A DNA stretch of 64,000 nt, from assembly GCF_003858395.1 (NCBI RefSeq), contig NZ_QWEV01000005.1:2232001-2296000 (forward strand), in the 5' to 3' direction. Below are positions 1 through 9,352 of this stretch, in pieces. The notes below the pieces were generated by a model, which was given only the letters and a program-made list of their open reading frames with translations, made no database searches and was not told the origin of the DNA. Position numbers and translations under genes: made by a program. This DNA comes from Acidipila sp. EB88. GTDB taxonomy: Bacteria; Acidobacteriota; Terriglobia; Terriglobales; Acidobacteriaceae. How positions within the stretch are numbered: position 1 is the first letter of the stretch; every line of letters starts with the position of its first letter.

Positions 1-1
1 T

Positions 2-1015
2 GGCCGCACCTCGGTGCTGGTCGATGCCGGGGTCAGTTGCCGGGAGATCCTGAAGCGCATGCAGATGGCCGGCGAAGACCCAGCCAAACTGAGCGCTATC
101 CTGATCACGCACGAGCACCAGGATCATGTGCAGGGATTGTCGGTCCTGGCTCGTCGGCTGGGCATCCCGGTGTATTTCACCGAGGCGACCCACCGGGCCT
201 GGATGCGCTGGATGACCCCGCAGCGCCGCATGACCTACGCTGACTGGCTTGCTGCACGCAAGGCAGAAGCCGCGGCCAAAGCGGCCGAGGCCGAGCAGAC
301 GGGCGCGCCGGACGGCGCTGAAACCTCTAACCCGTTCTATCGGGAGGCAGCCCTCGAGGAGTGCGCCCGGGAGCAGGCCGAGATGGCCGGCCAGGCGGAA
401 GCCGAGGGCCTCGCCGGGCAGACTCAAAGCACGGCCGCGGTGGTGCCAGACGACGCCGAGGCAAGCAGCCTGCCGGAGGGACCCATCAAGAGCGTTGCCG
501 CGGACCCCTGCGCGCTGCCCGGGGTGGAGTTCTTCAAGGCGGGTGCACGCTTTGCGATTGGCGATCTGGATATCTCGGCCTTTACTATCCCCCACGACGC
601 CACCGACCCGGTAGGATTTGTGCTCCGGAGCGAGGGCATCAAGATCGGCCTGGCCACGGATCTGGGTTACATGCCCCCGAATGTTTCCGAGCAGCTGCGA
701 GGCTGCGACGTGGTGATGCTTGAATCCAACCATGACCTCGACATGCTGCGGGATGGCCCCTATCCCTGGTCGGTGAAGCAGCGCGTGCTGTCGCGGGTGG
801 GCCACCTGTCCAACGCGGCGGCGGCGGATTACCTGGAGAAAAACTACGATGGGCAGGCCGCGTACGTGGTACTGGCGCACCTGTCGGAGAGCAACAACAT
901 GCCCGAGCTGGCGCGGGTCGCGGCAGAGTGGGCCCTGCGCAATCGCATGAACCTGCTGGCCAATAAACTGGTCATCGCTCAGCAGCACGAACCCACAACC
1001 TCGATCTCGCTGTAA
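2..1015 (+). CDS. Metallo-beta-lactamase-fold hydrolase (YycJ/WalJ-like), 5' truncated
   Basis: The frame is open to the first base of the window, and the residues before the first GTG still fit the family, so the N-terminus lies outside. The protein keeps the zinc-binding signature ITHEHQDHVQG (HxHxDH) and later candidate ligands IPHDA, LATDLG, VGHLSN and LAHLSESNN, the pattern of YycJ/WalJ-like MBL proteins. These are putative nucleases or phosphodiesterases. An Ala/Glu-rich, low-complexity insert of about 90 residues (codons about 85-175) separates the first metal motif from the second half, which is longer than the compact bacterial homologues. The exact substrate cannot be read from sequence. 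Confidence 0.85.
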   Translation, partial: GRTSVLVDAGVSCREILKRMQMAGEDPAKLSAILITHEHQDHVQGLSVLARRLGIPVYFTEATHRAWMRWMTPQRRMTYADWLAARKAEAAAKAAEAEQTGAPDGAETSNPFYREAALEECAREQAEMAGQAEAEGLAGQTQSTAAVVPDDAEASSLPEGPIKSVAADPCALPGVEFFKAGARFAIGDLDISAFTIPHDATDPVGFVLRSEGIKIGLATDLGYMPPNVSEQLRGCDVVMLESNHDLDMLRDGPYPWSVKQRVLSRVGHLSNAAAADYLEKNYDGQAAYVVLAHLSESNNMPELARVAAEWALRNRMNLLANKLVIAQQHEPTTSISL

Positions 1016-1253
1016 ACTGTGCGCGTTGTTTGTGCCTTTGCCGAGCGGGCCGCCGTCTTGCCGGGGATGTAGCAGGATTGGTTCCGAGCCGCCTGCGAAT
1101 AAGCCACTTATTCAATGACTGGCTTACAATAGTGACAGAATCTTTCTTTTTCCCGTGAACCTGGACCGTCATTTTGCCTGGCGACGCAGCCTATTTTGCC
1201 GCAAAATGAAGAACTCCGAGGGCCGGATGCATCGAAAGTTAATGAGGAGCAGC

Positions 1254-1691
1254 ATGAGTCAATGCACTGATCCCGTCGTAGGCGACATACTTTCGTCCTG
1301 GCGCTATGACATCTCCGGCTCGTCGCCGGCGGTACGGGGAGACCTCGAGGAGCATTTCGCAGAGTGCCGGCAGTGTCGAAACCGCCTTCGTCTTCACCGC
1401 ACCATCGATGTAACGCTGATTGGCGTGGCTACCCTGTCGATCCTGGCCTTTCTGCTCGCCATCGCGGTCATCCACCAGGTGGAACCCCTGCGCACCTGGG
1501 CAATCGCTCTGCCGATGCACCGCCTCAGCTTTGCGGTTACGCTGCAGGAGATCGCTGTGGCAGGCCTGTTTGCCTCGGTTGTGGCCTGGCTGCTGATCGC
1601 ACTGATGACGCCAGCGCCCGTGTTCTTGAGCGAGGTTGCCAGCGCCCAGGCGCGTGTCATGCGTAACCGTGGCCCGCGCAAGATCGCTTAA
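1254..1691 (+). CDS. Small zf-HC2 (anti-sigma-type) membrane protein
   Basis: 145 aa from the ATG at 1254, chosen because GAGGAG lies 4 nt upstream; an in-frame start at 1155 has no such support. The N-terminal third carries HFAECRQC (H34, C38, C41), the HxxxCxxC zinc-finger pattern of anti-sigma factors. Two hydrophobic segments follow (about residues 52-75 and 95-120) and a basic tail. No sigma gene is adjacent, so it is either an orphan anti-sigma-like protein or a membrane protein using the same fold. A strong hairpin follows the stop. The zinc finger is seen; the regulatory role is inferred. Confidence 0.6.
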   Translation: MSQCTDPVVGDILSSWRYDISGSSPAVRGDLEEHFAECRQCRNRLRLHRTIDVTLIGVATLSILAFLLAIAVIHQVEPLRTWAIALPMHRLSFAVTLQEIAVAGLFASVVAWLLIALMTPAPVFLSEVASAQARVMRNRGPRKIA

Positions 1692-1704
1692 ACTCCGCAC
1701 CTTT

Positions 1705-1738
1705 CACAACACCCTGCCGCTTGCGGCAGGGTGTTGTG
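1705..1738. terminator. Bidirectional hairpin between convergent genes
   Basis: A perfect 15-bp inverted repeat (1705-1719 and 1724-1738) with loop CTTG lies between the stop of the zf-HC2 gene and the stop of pyrD. Neither side has a long T-tract, so it is a strong-stem terminator candidate rather than a textbook intrinsic terminator. Confidence 0.65.
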
Positions 1739-1758
1739 CTGTCTGGAGGCTAAGCGTT

Positions 1759-2799
1759 CTACCCCTTCGCTGATTCTTTCGGCTTCAACTCGCCAGGCTT
1801 TAGCCCCTCTGACTTCAGCTCCTCGGGCGCACCCACCGGCACGCTGGACACCATGCCGGGTTTTGGCGCAGGCGTCCGTCCCGACTCGAACGTGCCCGTC
1901 AGGGACCGCACGGCGGCGACCTGGTTGCGGGCACACCATTGCTCGAGCCCGTTCGCCACATGCTCCACGGCGCGAGGGTCCGCGTAGGAGGCGGTGCCGA
2001 CTTGGACGGCTGTAGCCCCCGCAATCAGAAACTCGGCAGCATCTTCCCCCGTGCGGATCCCCCCGCAGCCGATGATCGGGATCTTGACCGCTTCCGACGC
2101 TTCCCAGACCATGCGCACGGCAATCGGCTTGATCGCCGGCCCGGACAGGCCGCCCGTTACATTGGCGATTCTGGGCTTGCGGGTGCGCAGATCGATGGCC
2201 AAGGACAGGAACGTATTGACCAACGTGAGACCGTCCGCCCCGGCGTCTTCCGCGACCTTGGCCATGGCAGCGATGGAGGTCACGTTGGGCGAAAGCTTGA
2301 TAAAGATCGGCCGCTCGCTCTGCTTCTTACACTGCTTGACCAGTTCGCTAAGCTGGATGGCATCGGCCCCAAACACCATGCCGCCATGCGCCGTGTTGGG
2401 GCAGGAAGCGTTGATCTCGTACGCGCTGATGCCTTCCGCCGTGTTGAGGACGCGAATCACGGCCAGGTAATCCTCGATGGCGTAGCCGAAGACGTTGGCG
2501 AAGATCGCGCAGGGTGGAGGATTGCGGCTGAAGCCCTGCAGCTTCTGCGTAACATAGGCATCCACCCCCACGTTCTGGAGCCCGATCGCATTGATCATGC
2601 CGGAAGAGGTCTCGATCATGCGCGGTGAAGGATTGCCGGGCATCGGCGCAATCGACAGGCCCTTGGTGACAAAGCCGCCGATCCGGTCGAGCGCAAGGAT
2701 GTCCTCAAACTCGACGCCGTAGCCAAAGGTGCCGCTTGCGGCCAGCACCGGCGTCTGGAGCGGAATGCCCGCAAGGTCCACGTGCATGTCGGGCTTCAT
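1759..2799 (-). CDS. pyrD: Dihydroorotate dehydrogenase (class 1B type)
   Basis: 346 aa; oxidises dihydroorotate to orotate in pyrimidine synthesis using FMN. Visible motifs are FMN-site TKGLS (45-49), N-rich GMINAIGLQN, the active-site loop INASCPN with catalytic Cys133 typical of class 1, IKLSPN and GCGGI near the phosphate-binding end. Starting at ATG 2799 gives the normal MHVDLAGI N-terminus; the longer open frame upstream only shadows the neighbouring gene. The C-terminus carries an extra low-complexity tail with repeated LK/GE units. Class 1B enzymes usually partner with PyrK, but no pyrK is visible in the window. Confidence 0.93.
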   Translation of the reverse strand: MKPDMHVDLAGIPLQTPVLAASGTFGYGVEFEDILALDRIGGFVTKGLSIAPMPGNPSPRMIETSSGMINAIGLQNVGVDAYVTQKLQGFSRNPPPCAIFANVFGYAIEDYLAVIRVLNTAEGISAYEINASCPNTAHGGMVFGADAIQLSELVKQCKKQSERPIFIKLSPNVTSIAAMAKVAEDAGADGLTLVNTFLSLAIDLRTRKPRIANVTGGLSGPAIKPIAVRMVWEASEAVKIPIIGCGGIRTGEDAAEFLIAGATAVQVGTASYADPRAVEHVANGLEQWCARNQVAAVRSLTGTFESGRTPAPKPGMVSSVPVGAPEELKSEGLKPGELKPKESAKG

Positions 2800-2899
2800 G
2801 GGCGCCCTGCCATCCGGGCGACCATGCTCGTGGAGGCGAGTGAGCCGGGCCCTGCATTGCCGGCGCAGCCTGCAGATTCGCTGGAGAAAGCGCTGGTGG

Positions 2900-5046
2900 T
2901 CACTTGGCGCCTCCGGCCGGTGGCGCTTCGGGGCTGCTCTCCGGCACTGCAACTGCCGCGCCGGCCCTGCGGCCACGGCGCGCGTGGTGCGGCGCGGCGG
3001 CAGGCTCCTTAGGATAGGCGAACTCGGCCGCGGGCTTGAGCGCCTGCGTGAGCACATGGCCAACGGCCGCAGAAGGCTGGTTAACGCCGAGCACGGAGGC
3101 CAGTGTGCTCGCAATGTCCACGGGTTCCACCCGGCCGAGGTAGGTGCCCGGAACGAAGGGCGCGCCGAAGAAGCCAAGCGGCACATGCCGGTCATACGAG
3201 AAGGGCGAAAAGTGCGTAGTGCCCCCGCTGCCGGAACCCTCCATCTGGAAAGCCACGGGGAACGCCGCCACGTACCAGCCTCCGTTCGGACTGTAGCTGT
3301 GTGCCAGCAACTGGCCGAACTCGGTCGGCGGCACCTGCCCGGCAGCCATTTGCAAGCGGGTGAAGGAGCGAAAGAGCTGCGGGCTGGGCGCGACGCGGGG
3401 CGGCGCCGGGTCAGGCGGCGTCATGTTCAGCGCTGTTTTCGCGGGTACGCCAGCGGGGCCGGTCGCAATCAGCGGTGCTGCCGATGTGGCTGTACGCATC
3501 GTGCCGGCATAGGGCGCTGCCGGCGCGGCACCCGTGCGTCCCGTCTTTTCGGCAGGTGGAGCCTTGGCCGTTGAGGCCGCAACCACCGGTGCGGCGATGG
3601 CGGGAGCGGGCCCACCGGGAGCCGGGTTAGGTGTCTGTACTGTCCTGGGTTCCCCGGTAGGAGGCGCCAGCGTCCGGAAGGCAGGCTCGAGCGCGACCTG
3701 CACCGCGTCCTCTGCCTCCTGCTCGTTGATGCCCGCGCGCTCAAACGTGGGGCGGTTCAGCGACAGATACGGCAGCTCCTGGTGGGGCAGCACGTACACC
3801 ACATTCTCGCCCGGAGAAAACTTGGCGTTCATCGCCTGGTTCAGATCGGCCACCAGCCGGTCCGTATTGATGTAGGCACCGGGCAGCCCGAGCGCGGAAG
3901 AAACGGCAGGCGTGGGCGCAATGCCGTGGTCAGCCGACAACGCGATCACGACGTTGGCCAGCCCGCCGGGAACATGGGTGTCGAGCCAGGAGAAGAACAG
4001 GTCCAGCGTGGCGTCCAGCCCGAGCACCATGCTGTGCTCCTCGGGTGAGTCCGGCCCGAAATGGTGCCCTTCAATGTCATTCGGCGACAGTGACAGTGTC
4101 AGCATGTCGGTGGCCGGATGCGTGCCCAGCTGCTCGCCGGCAATCAGTGCCTCCGCGAAGCTGACCTCGTAGGTATTGGCGGCGTTGGTTGCACCCACCT
4201 GCGAGTAGAAGTTGGTGAGACTCGTGACATTGGCCGCACCCGCGGCCAACTGGATATCGGGACCATCATCAAAGGCCGCTGCCCACTCCGGCAGTTGCTG
4301 CATGTAGTACGTGGAGGTCACAAACCGCCCGGAGGCAGAGTCGATCCAGAAAGCGCCATTTGCGGCTGCCCCGGCCGGCAGAATCGCGGCACGATCCTTG
4401 AGCGAGATGCCGTACACGCGCGACTGGCCCTCGGTGGCGAGCCGCAGCTCATCCCCCAGGGTAGAGGCGAGCAGATTGCGGGGACTGGCGCCCGGGGCGC
4501 TTGGGGGGCCGGCTGCGCGGCTGCCGGCGGCTGCCCGGTGGCAGGAGCCTGTGCCCCGGCCGCAGCCGGGGCAGACGCGCTGTTGGCTTCCTCCTGCTGC
4601 ACCGCTACAGGCGTCGCCATCGCCGCGGTCGCGCCCACAATGGCATAGCGTTCGTCTTCCACGGAGGTGATGGGGCGCTTCGTATTGCGCGCAAGGTCCC
4701 ACCACTCGTTGGCGCTGATGCCGTGGCCGTCGGAGTAGGCTCCGGTGCCCAGGGTCGCATGGCCCGGCGCTGTCTTGGTGTTGCCATACCCGTAGTAGCA
4801 GTCGGGGAAGTAGGCACCCTTGTCCAGAAACAGCCGGAAGCCGCGGCCCCGGAACTCGGACCGGTAGCGCTGCAGGTAGTCTGCGCGGAACTGGTCGATT
4901 ACCACGAGCACAACAAGCTTGGGGTGGCTGTCGTAGGCGGACGCCAGCGCGGCCGGACCCGCGGAAAGCGACAGGGTCGCAGACACAAGCAGGGCCAGCA
5001 GGCGCTTCGGGACGGGGATGTTGTTGAGCAGGCGGCTTGGCGGCAT
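2900..5046 (-). pseudogene. PafA-like alkaline phosphatase, split by a -1 frameshift
   Basis: Two frames together make one secreted type I phosphodiesterase/alkaline phosphatase-superfamily enzyme. The first frame (5046 to about 4505) has a signal peptide, metal ligand D51 in VVIDQFRADY, and KTAPGHAT with presumed nucleophile T92. The second frame (about 4505 to 2900) has SLKDRAAILPAG (the K-x-R pair of PafA monoesterases), SPNDIEGHH, SADHG and a C-terminal TTHFSPFSYDRH. The switch falls at a G6 tract (4503-4508) inside an Ala/Pro-rich linker; one extra base restores a continuous protein. A second Pro/Ala-rich insert of about 90 residues precedes the last metal motif. It may be a sequencing error, a real lesion or slippage. 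SD AGGAGG sits very close to the ATG. Confidence 0.8.
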
Positions 5047-5735
5047 TGCCTCCTATGGTAAAGCCAGTGCGCGCCTGTTGTACGGCAGGCGACAGCGTAG
5101 CAAACCGGCTACCTGCCCCTGTCGTGCCCCGGCCCGCACCCTCTCGAGGCAGGTCGAGCCAACCGGAACCGATGGGCTCCGCTGCGACACATACCTTGCG
5201 CCTCGCTTCCCAATGCAAAGCCATCCGGGCGCAGAAGCGTTCAGGGAAGAGCCAGCCCGTACCCATACTCGATTTGTTGAGGCAGACGCCTCATGGAGAT
5301 AAATCCTGTTGTTTCTTGCAGCGAACGGAAAGAACAGCCAGGCGCTCCACTTACTCGTGCTCGAACTAAGTGGTCCAAGTAACTCGTCACTCTGGAAATG
5401 ACGCTTGAAGAATGCCGCCACCAAAAGCACTTGTAACGCTGCCTGCCCCAGGATATGTGCAGGGTGCGCGGTAACCAGCACCCGGTAACCTATCTCCCGG
5501 GTAGAAAGCAAGGGATCATCCAGTGCGTCGCCTAAGAAGTAATGTTGATTCTTGACTGACTTCCATCTATGCTTTTTCTCCATGGCGACTTTTAAGCGCC
5601 GGACGATTTTACCTACGTGGACTGAACTCCCGAGATACCAGCATCGCCCAGCAATCCTGGCACAAGCAAGGCAAGGCTTCCCCGGCTTTGGATCGATCTG
5701 AGCAGCCCCTGCCCGGATAAGAAAAAGGAGCTTGT
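5047..5735. other. Intergenic region with no supported gene
   Basis: About 690 nt between the divergent phosphatase and diguanylate cyclase genes. It must hold promoters for both. A leftward open frame at 5053-5583 exists but lacks family resemblance and would overlap the phosphatase leader. No convincing RNA gene or repeat was seen. The rightward end carries the good Shine-Dalgarno AAGGAG at 5725-5730. Confidence 0.5.
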
Positions 5736-6839
5736 ATGCTCAGCGACGATTCCTTGCGGCGCATCCGGGAGCAGTGGACCGGGAACTCCACTAGTTCTCA
5801 ATTGAGCCTGGTCAGTATGCCGCGCGCACGGCACGGCGAAGAAGCAATCACGGCCACGGCGACACACGGGCTCGATCCCTTCCAACTCATGGCCGAGTAC
5901 AGCATGGACGTCCTGTGTCGCCTCACCATGGACGGGCGTTGTATCTATGCCTCGCCCTCAGCCACGGAGGTGCTGGGATGGAAGCCGCGCGAGATGGAAG
6001 AGCAGTTTCCCGGAGATCTGATTCATCCCGAAGACGCAGAAACAGCCAGGCACCAGATGGAGGTTGCCAACGCCCAGTGGGAGCAGGGCGCGCGCGGCAC
6101 GCTGCGCGTCCGCCACCGCGACGGGCACTACGTGTGGATGGATGTCGCCACGCGCGCCATGCCGGGGCAAACGGCAGCGCAGCCGTGGCAGATGCTGGTA
6201 AGCCTTCGCGATGTAAGTGCCCTTCGCCTGCGCGCCGAGGCGCTGGAAGCGCTCACCTTGACTGATAGCCTCACCGGGCTGGGCAATCGCAGGGCTTTCG
6301 ATGCAGCCCTCCACCGCGAAGCATCGCGCGCTTTCCGCGAGAGAAGCCTGCTGTCGCTGCTGATGCTGGACGTGGATAACTTCAAACGCTTCAACGATCT
6401 CAACGGACACCAGAGGGGCGATGCCTGCCTGAGCATGATTGGCCATGCGATCGGTTCCGCCGCGCGGCGACCGGGAGACGCGGCCTTCCGCTACGGAGGG
6501 GAGGAGATGGCCATCCTGCTGCCTAGCACCGACACAAGCGGAGCCTGTCTGATCGCTGAAACCCTGCGCGCGCAGGTGGAAACACTCAAGCTGCGACCTG
6601 ATCTTTCCCAGGCAGTGGATGGGGAGGCCGAGGTGCAGACCCCGCGACGGCCGCTGCTGCGGGCGCTTCGCGTGACCGTAAGCATCGGGGTGGCCACGAT
6701 GGAGCCGCGGGCAGTGGAAGCTGCTGCCGAATGCAACCCGGAGCGCCTGGTCGCGGCGGCGGACCGCGCCCTGTACAAGGCCAAGCAGGGCGGCCGCAAC
6801 CGTGTGGTCGGACCCCTGATGCCGGCCATCAAGGCCTGA
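5736..6839 (+). CDS. PAS-GGDEF diguanylate cyclase
   Basis: 367 aa. AAGGAG 5 nt before the ATG supports the start. A PAS domain (about residues 50-165, with NPE-like HPED and RHRDGHYVWMD) precedes a GGDEF domain beginning TDSLTGLGNRRAF (about 176-188). The active-site loop is RYGGEEMAILL (GGEE at 254-257), so c-di-GMP synthesis from two GTP is expected. RPGD at 245-248 is spaced five residues before GGEE, the classical RxxD inhibitory site, so product feedback is likely. There are no membrane segments, so it is probably a cytosolic sensor. It is monocistronic; the neighbouring GH43 is convergent. The signal sensed is unknown. Confidence 0.93.
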   Translation: MLSDDSLRRIREQWTGNSTSSQLSLVSMPRARHGEEAITATATHGLDPFQLMAEYSMDVLCRLTMDGRCIYASPSATEVLGWKPREMEEQFPGDLIHPEDAETARHQMEVANAQWEQGARGTLRVRHRDGHYVWMDVATRAMPGQTAAQPWQMLVSLRDVSALRLRAEALEALTLTDSLTGLGNRRAFDAALHREASRAFRERSLLSLLMLDVDNFKRFNDLNGHQRGDACLSMIGHAIGSAARRPGDAAFRYGGEEMAILLPSTDTSGACLIAETLRAQVETLKLRPDLSQAVDGEAEVQTPRRPLLRALRVTVSIGVATMEPRAVEAAAECNPERLVAAADRALYKAKQGGRNRVVGPLMPAIKA

Positions 6840-7034
6840 ACTGCGTGGCCGCAGCCGCCCGGCGACTTACTCCGCGACTGCTACCTGCTCACTGGAGAGA
6901 CTGCGGGCGTGTACCCGTGGACCGTATCTGCTGGCGCAACTAACCCCGTCCTACACAAGCTTTCACGCCAGGGAACATCTTCCGCTGCAGCAAACCGCCT
7001 GCTTGAGTTCGTGCTTTTTCCAACAGGTTTCCTG

Positions 7035-8150
7035 TCAGGGAGCATCTGTAACCGGCACAAGCACCGGCCAGTCTCCCAGCCAGGTAATCTGCTGCATCCA
7101 CAGCGTGGCGTCGCCATTGCTGGTGCGATCCAGGGCATGGAACACCAGCATGCTGTGTCCCGTGGCAGCGTCGGTCCATGCCGTGGCGCTGCCGGGTGCC
7201 ACCCATCGTGTGCCGCCAGAAAGCATCACCGTGCCGCCGCCGAGCATAAGGTCTACCCCCGCCTGGTCCAGGAACGGTCCGTGAATGGAGGTGGACCGGC
7301 CCACGATCTCCTGGTAGTCATCCCCCGCAAAGGAAGCCGCGCAACAATGGCCGGTGGAGGCAAACAGGTAGTAAAAGCCATCATGGCTGATCTCCGAGGC
7401 AGCCTCGATCGCATGGTCGCTGGTATACGGGCTGCCGGCGAGTTGAGCACGCGCAGCCCCGGGCACCAGCTTGCCACTTGCCGCATCGACCGGCTGCTGC
7501 TTGATGCCGCTCCAGAAGCTGCCGTAGTTGAGCCAGGGCGCGCCATTCGCATCCAGGATGATGTTGGGATCGATCGCGTTGAAGTCGTCGCCCGGAGCCG
7601 AGCTGATCACCATGCCATGATCGGTCCAGCCATATCCAGGCGCCGCGGGGTCGAGCGTGGGGCTGGTGGCGACGCCGATCGCGGAGCGCTGGCTGAGCAG
7701 CGAGGAGGCGGCATAGTACAGGTGCCACTCGCCGCCGAAGTACGAAATATCAGGCGCCCACAGCCCCGCCGCATGGGGCACCGCGTCGTGGATCCATGCG
7801 GGCAGCGTGGCGAAAACATGTCCACACACCTGCCACGTCTGCTGATCTGCCGAACAGCGGATCGGCACAAAGCCGAGACGCGTGGGGTCGCCTGCATCCG
7901 TCGAGAACAGGTACCAGGTGTTGCCCTGACGCGCGATCGAAGGGTCGCGCACAGGCGTCAGCGAACCCTCAAGCGCGTCGATGCCGGCAAGCTGGTTTGC
8001 GAGGGACGACGCCGTGGTCGGCGCAGCAGCGCCGGCGGCAATGGAGTCTTGTGTGCGCGCGCTGGAGCAGGCAGTGAGCAGAACGATGGCGAAGCAGAGA
8101 TAACAGGAAAGTGCCTGCATCGCTCCGCGAGGTGTGTGTGTCGGTTGCAT
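7035..8150 (-). CDS. GH43 family arabinanase/arabinosidase lipoprotein
   Basis: About 371 aa, predicted exported lipoprotein: hydrophobic stretch then LLTAC lipobox (Cys28). The five-bladed GH43 fold is indicated by SLTPVRDPSIARQG (catalytic base Asp), GLWAPDISYFGGEWHLYY, DFNAIDPNIILD (pKa-modulating Asp) and HAIEAASEI (acid Glu). The layout matches endo-1,5-alpha-L-arabinanases and related arabinan-active enzymes, so it likely cuts arabinan or arabinoxylan side chains at the cell surface or in the periplasm. The start is ambiguous between ATG 8150 (GAGGA 11-12 nt upstream) and ATG 8120. An AACCGGTT dyad lies 40 nt upstream. No other GH gene is adjacent; the main GH region is 17 kb away. Confidence 0.85.
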   Translation of the reverse strand: MQPTHTPRGAMQALSCYLCFAIVLLTACSSARTQDSIAAGAAAPTTASSLANQLAGIDALEGSLTPVRDPSIARQGNTWYLFSTDAGDPTRLGFVPIRCSADQQTWQVCGHVFATLPAWIHDAVPHAAGLWAPDISYFGGEWHLYYAASSLLSQRSAIGVATSPTLDPAAPGYGWTDHGMVISSAPGDDFNAIDPNIILDANGAPWLNYGSFWSGIKQQPVDAASGKLVPGAARAQLAGSPYTSDHAIEAASEISHDGFYYLFASTGHCCAASFAGDDYQEIVGRSTSIHGPFLDQAGVDLMLGGGTVMLSGGTRWVAPGSATAWTDAATGHSMLVFHALDRTSNGDATLWMQQITWLGDWPVLVPVTDAP

Positions 8151-8189
8151 GCCCGGAAAGGTCCTCAGCTGAAACGGCAAGCTGAGACT

Positions 8190-8199
8190 AAACCGGTTC
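8190..8199 (-). promoter_or_regulatory. Candidate LacI-type half-consensus operator
   Basis: AACCGGTT (8191-8198) is a perfect dyad fitting the general AANCGNTT core of LacI-family operators, placed in the leader of the GH43 gene. Short and therefore possibly chance. Confidence 0.3.
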
Positions 8200-8326
8200 T
8201 GTGGTAGTACGAACCTGATTTCTGCGCGCAACATAACGTCGGGAATGCCACCTTTGAGTTAGAAGCTCGGCGGTATCTCGCTTATCTGTAACCGCCCTAG
8301 TAGCAGCTAAAGTGGATTAATGAAAC

Positions 8327-9193
8327 TTACAGCTTGAATAGCTCCCGCAGGCGACGGGTCTGGGTTCGGCTCACCGGGATCTCGGACGATTTCTTGTCGT
8401 CCATGCGTAGCTGGTAGCTGCTCTTGAACCATGGCACGACTTCGCGAATGTGGTTCAGATTCACCACGAAGGAGCGATGAGCGCGCCAGAACAGCGAGGG
8501 ATCCAGCAACTCCAGGAGCTCCTCCAGCGTACGGCAGCGGGATTGCCCCTCGAGCACGGAGGTCGTCACCGTGATGGTGCCATCATCGATAGCGGCGAAG
8601 CAGATGTCTTTCTGGTCCACCAGAAGCAGGCGTGAGCCGGCTTGGAGCACGATCTTGCTGGCTGCCTGCAGCTTGCTCGCGCTGTTCTGCTCGATCAGCT
8701 TGAGCAACGCAAACAACTGCGACTCGGAGCCAGCCAGCGAGGAGGAAAGCGAACTCGTTGTCGAAGCGAGGTCCTCAGCCGTTGTGACCTCCTCGCCCGC
8801 GCGGGACGCGTTCCGCTCCAGAACGCGGGTGCGGGCGCGGGCCAGTGCCTGCAGCACTCGCTGTTTGTCGAAGGGCTTCAGGAGGTAGTCGATGGCGTTG
8901 ACGTCGAACGCACGCACGGCGTACCGGTCAAAGGCGGTGGCGAACACGATCTGTGGCAAGGCCACGCCGCCCCCACCCTCAAGCAGCTTGCGCAGAACCG
9001 CAAAGCCGTCCAGGCCGGGCATCTGCACATCGAGAAACACAACGTCGGGTCGGTGGGTGCGAATCAGGTCCACGGCTTCGATGCCGTTGCTGCCGTGCCC
9101 AAGGATCTCCAGATCCTCATCGCCTTCGAGCAGAAACTCCAGCTCCTCTCGGGCGAGTTGCTCGTCGTCGATGATCAACGCGGTCAGTGTCAT
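8327..9193 (-). CDS. LytTR-family response regulator
   Basis: 288 aa. Receiver domain: acidic D9/D10, phospho-acceptor D55 in VVFLDVQMPG, T86 and K106 in DYLLKPFDK. A Ser/Glu-rich linker (about 125-165) leads to a C-terminal LytTR DNA-binding domain ending with FWRAHRSFVVNLNHIREV and RTQTRRLRELF. It should bind DNA as a phosphorylated dimer through the LytTR beta fold. Such regulators are usually encoded beside a LytS/5TMR-type histidine kinase; none is found here, so the partner must lie elsewhere. The targets are unknown. Confidence 0.93.
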   Translation of the reverse strand: MTLTALIIDDEQLAREELEFLLEGDEDLEILGHGSNGIEAVDLIRTHRPDVVFLDVQMPGLDGFAVLRKLLEGGGGVALPQIVFATAFDRYAVRAFDVNAIDYLLKPFDKQRVLQALARARTRVLERNASRAGEEVTTAEDLASTTSSLSSSLAGSESQLFALLKLIEQNSASKLQAASKIVLQAGSRLLLVDQKDICFAAIDDGTITVTTSVLEGQSRCRTLEELLELLDPSLFWRAHRSFVVNLNHIREVVPWFKSSYQLRMDDKKSSEIPVSRTQTRRLRELFKL

Positions 9194-9352
9194 TTGCAGC
9201 GTGCCTTGCCTGAGTATAGGGGACTCGCCCTGCTGCGTAGCAGGCGGACGGGCAGTGAGGTCGCCGGCGGGGTGGGGTTCAACTAGAGAAGATCTTGAAA
9301 GATCGCACTCGCCAACGGCGACGAGCCTCGCAAACTATGCCGCGCCTGGGCC

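Noticed and set aside
5053..5583. 176-aa leftward open frame upstream of the phosphatase
   Set aside because: No recognisable family, no signal or consistent codon bias; most likely chance in the divergent promoter region.
6840..7034. Intrinsic terminator between the GGDEF and GH43 genes
   Set aside because: Only short stems (ACAGG/CCTGT) without a downstream T-tract on either strand.
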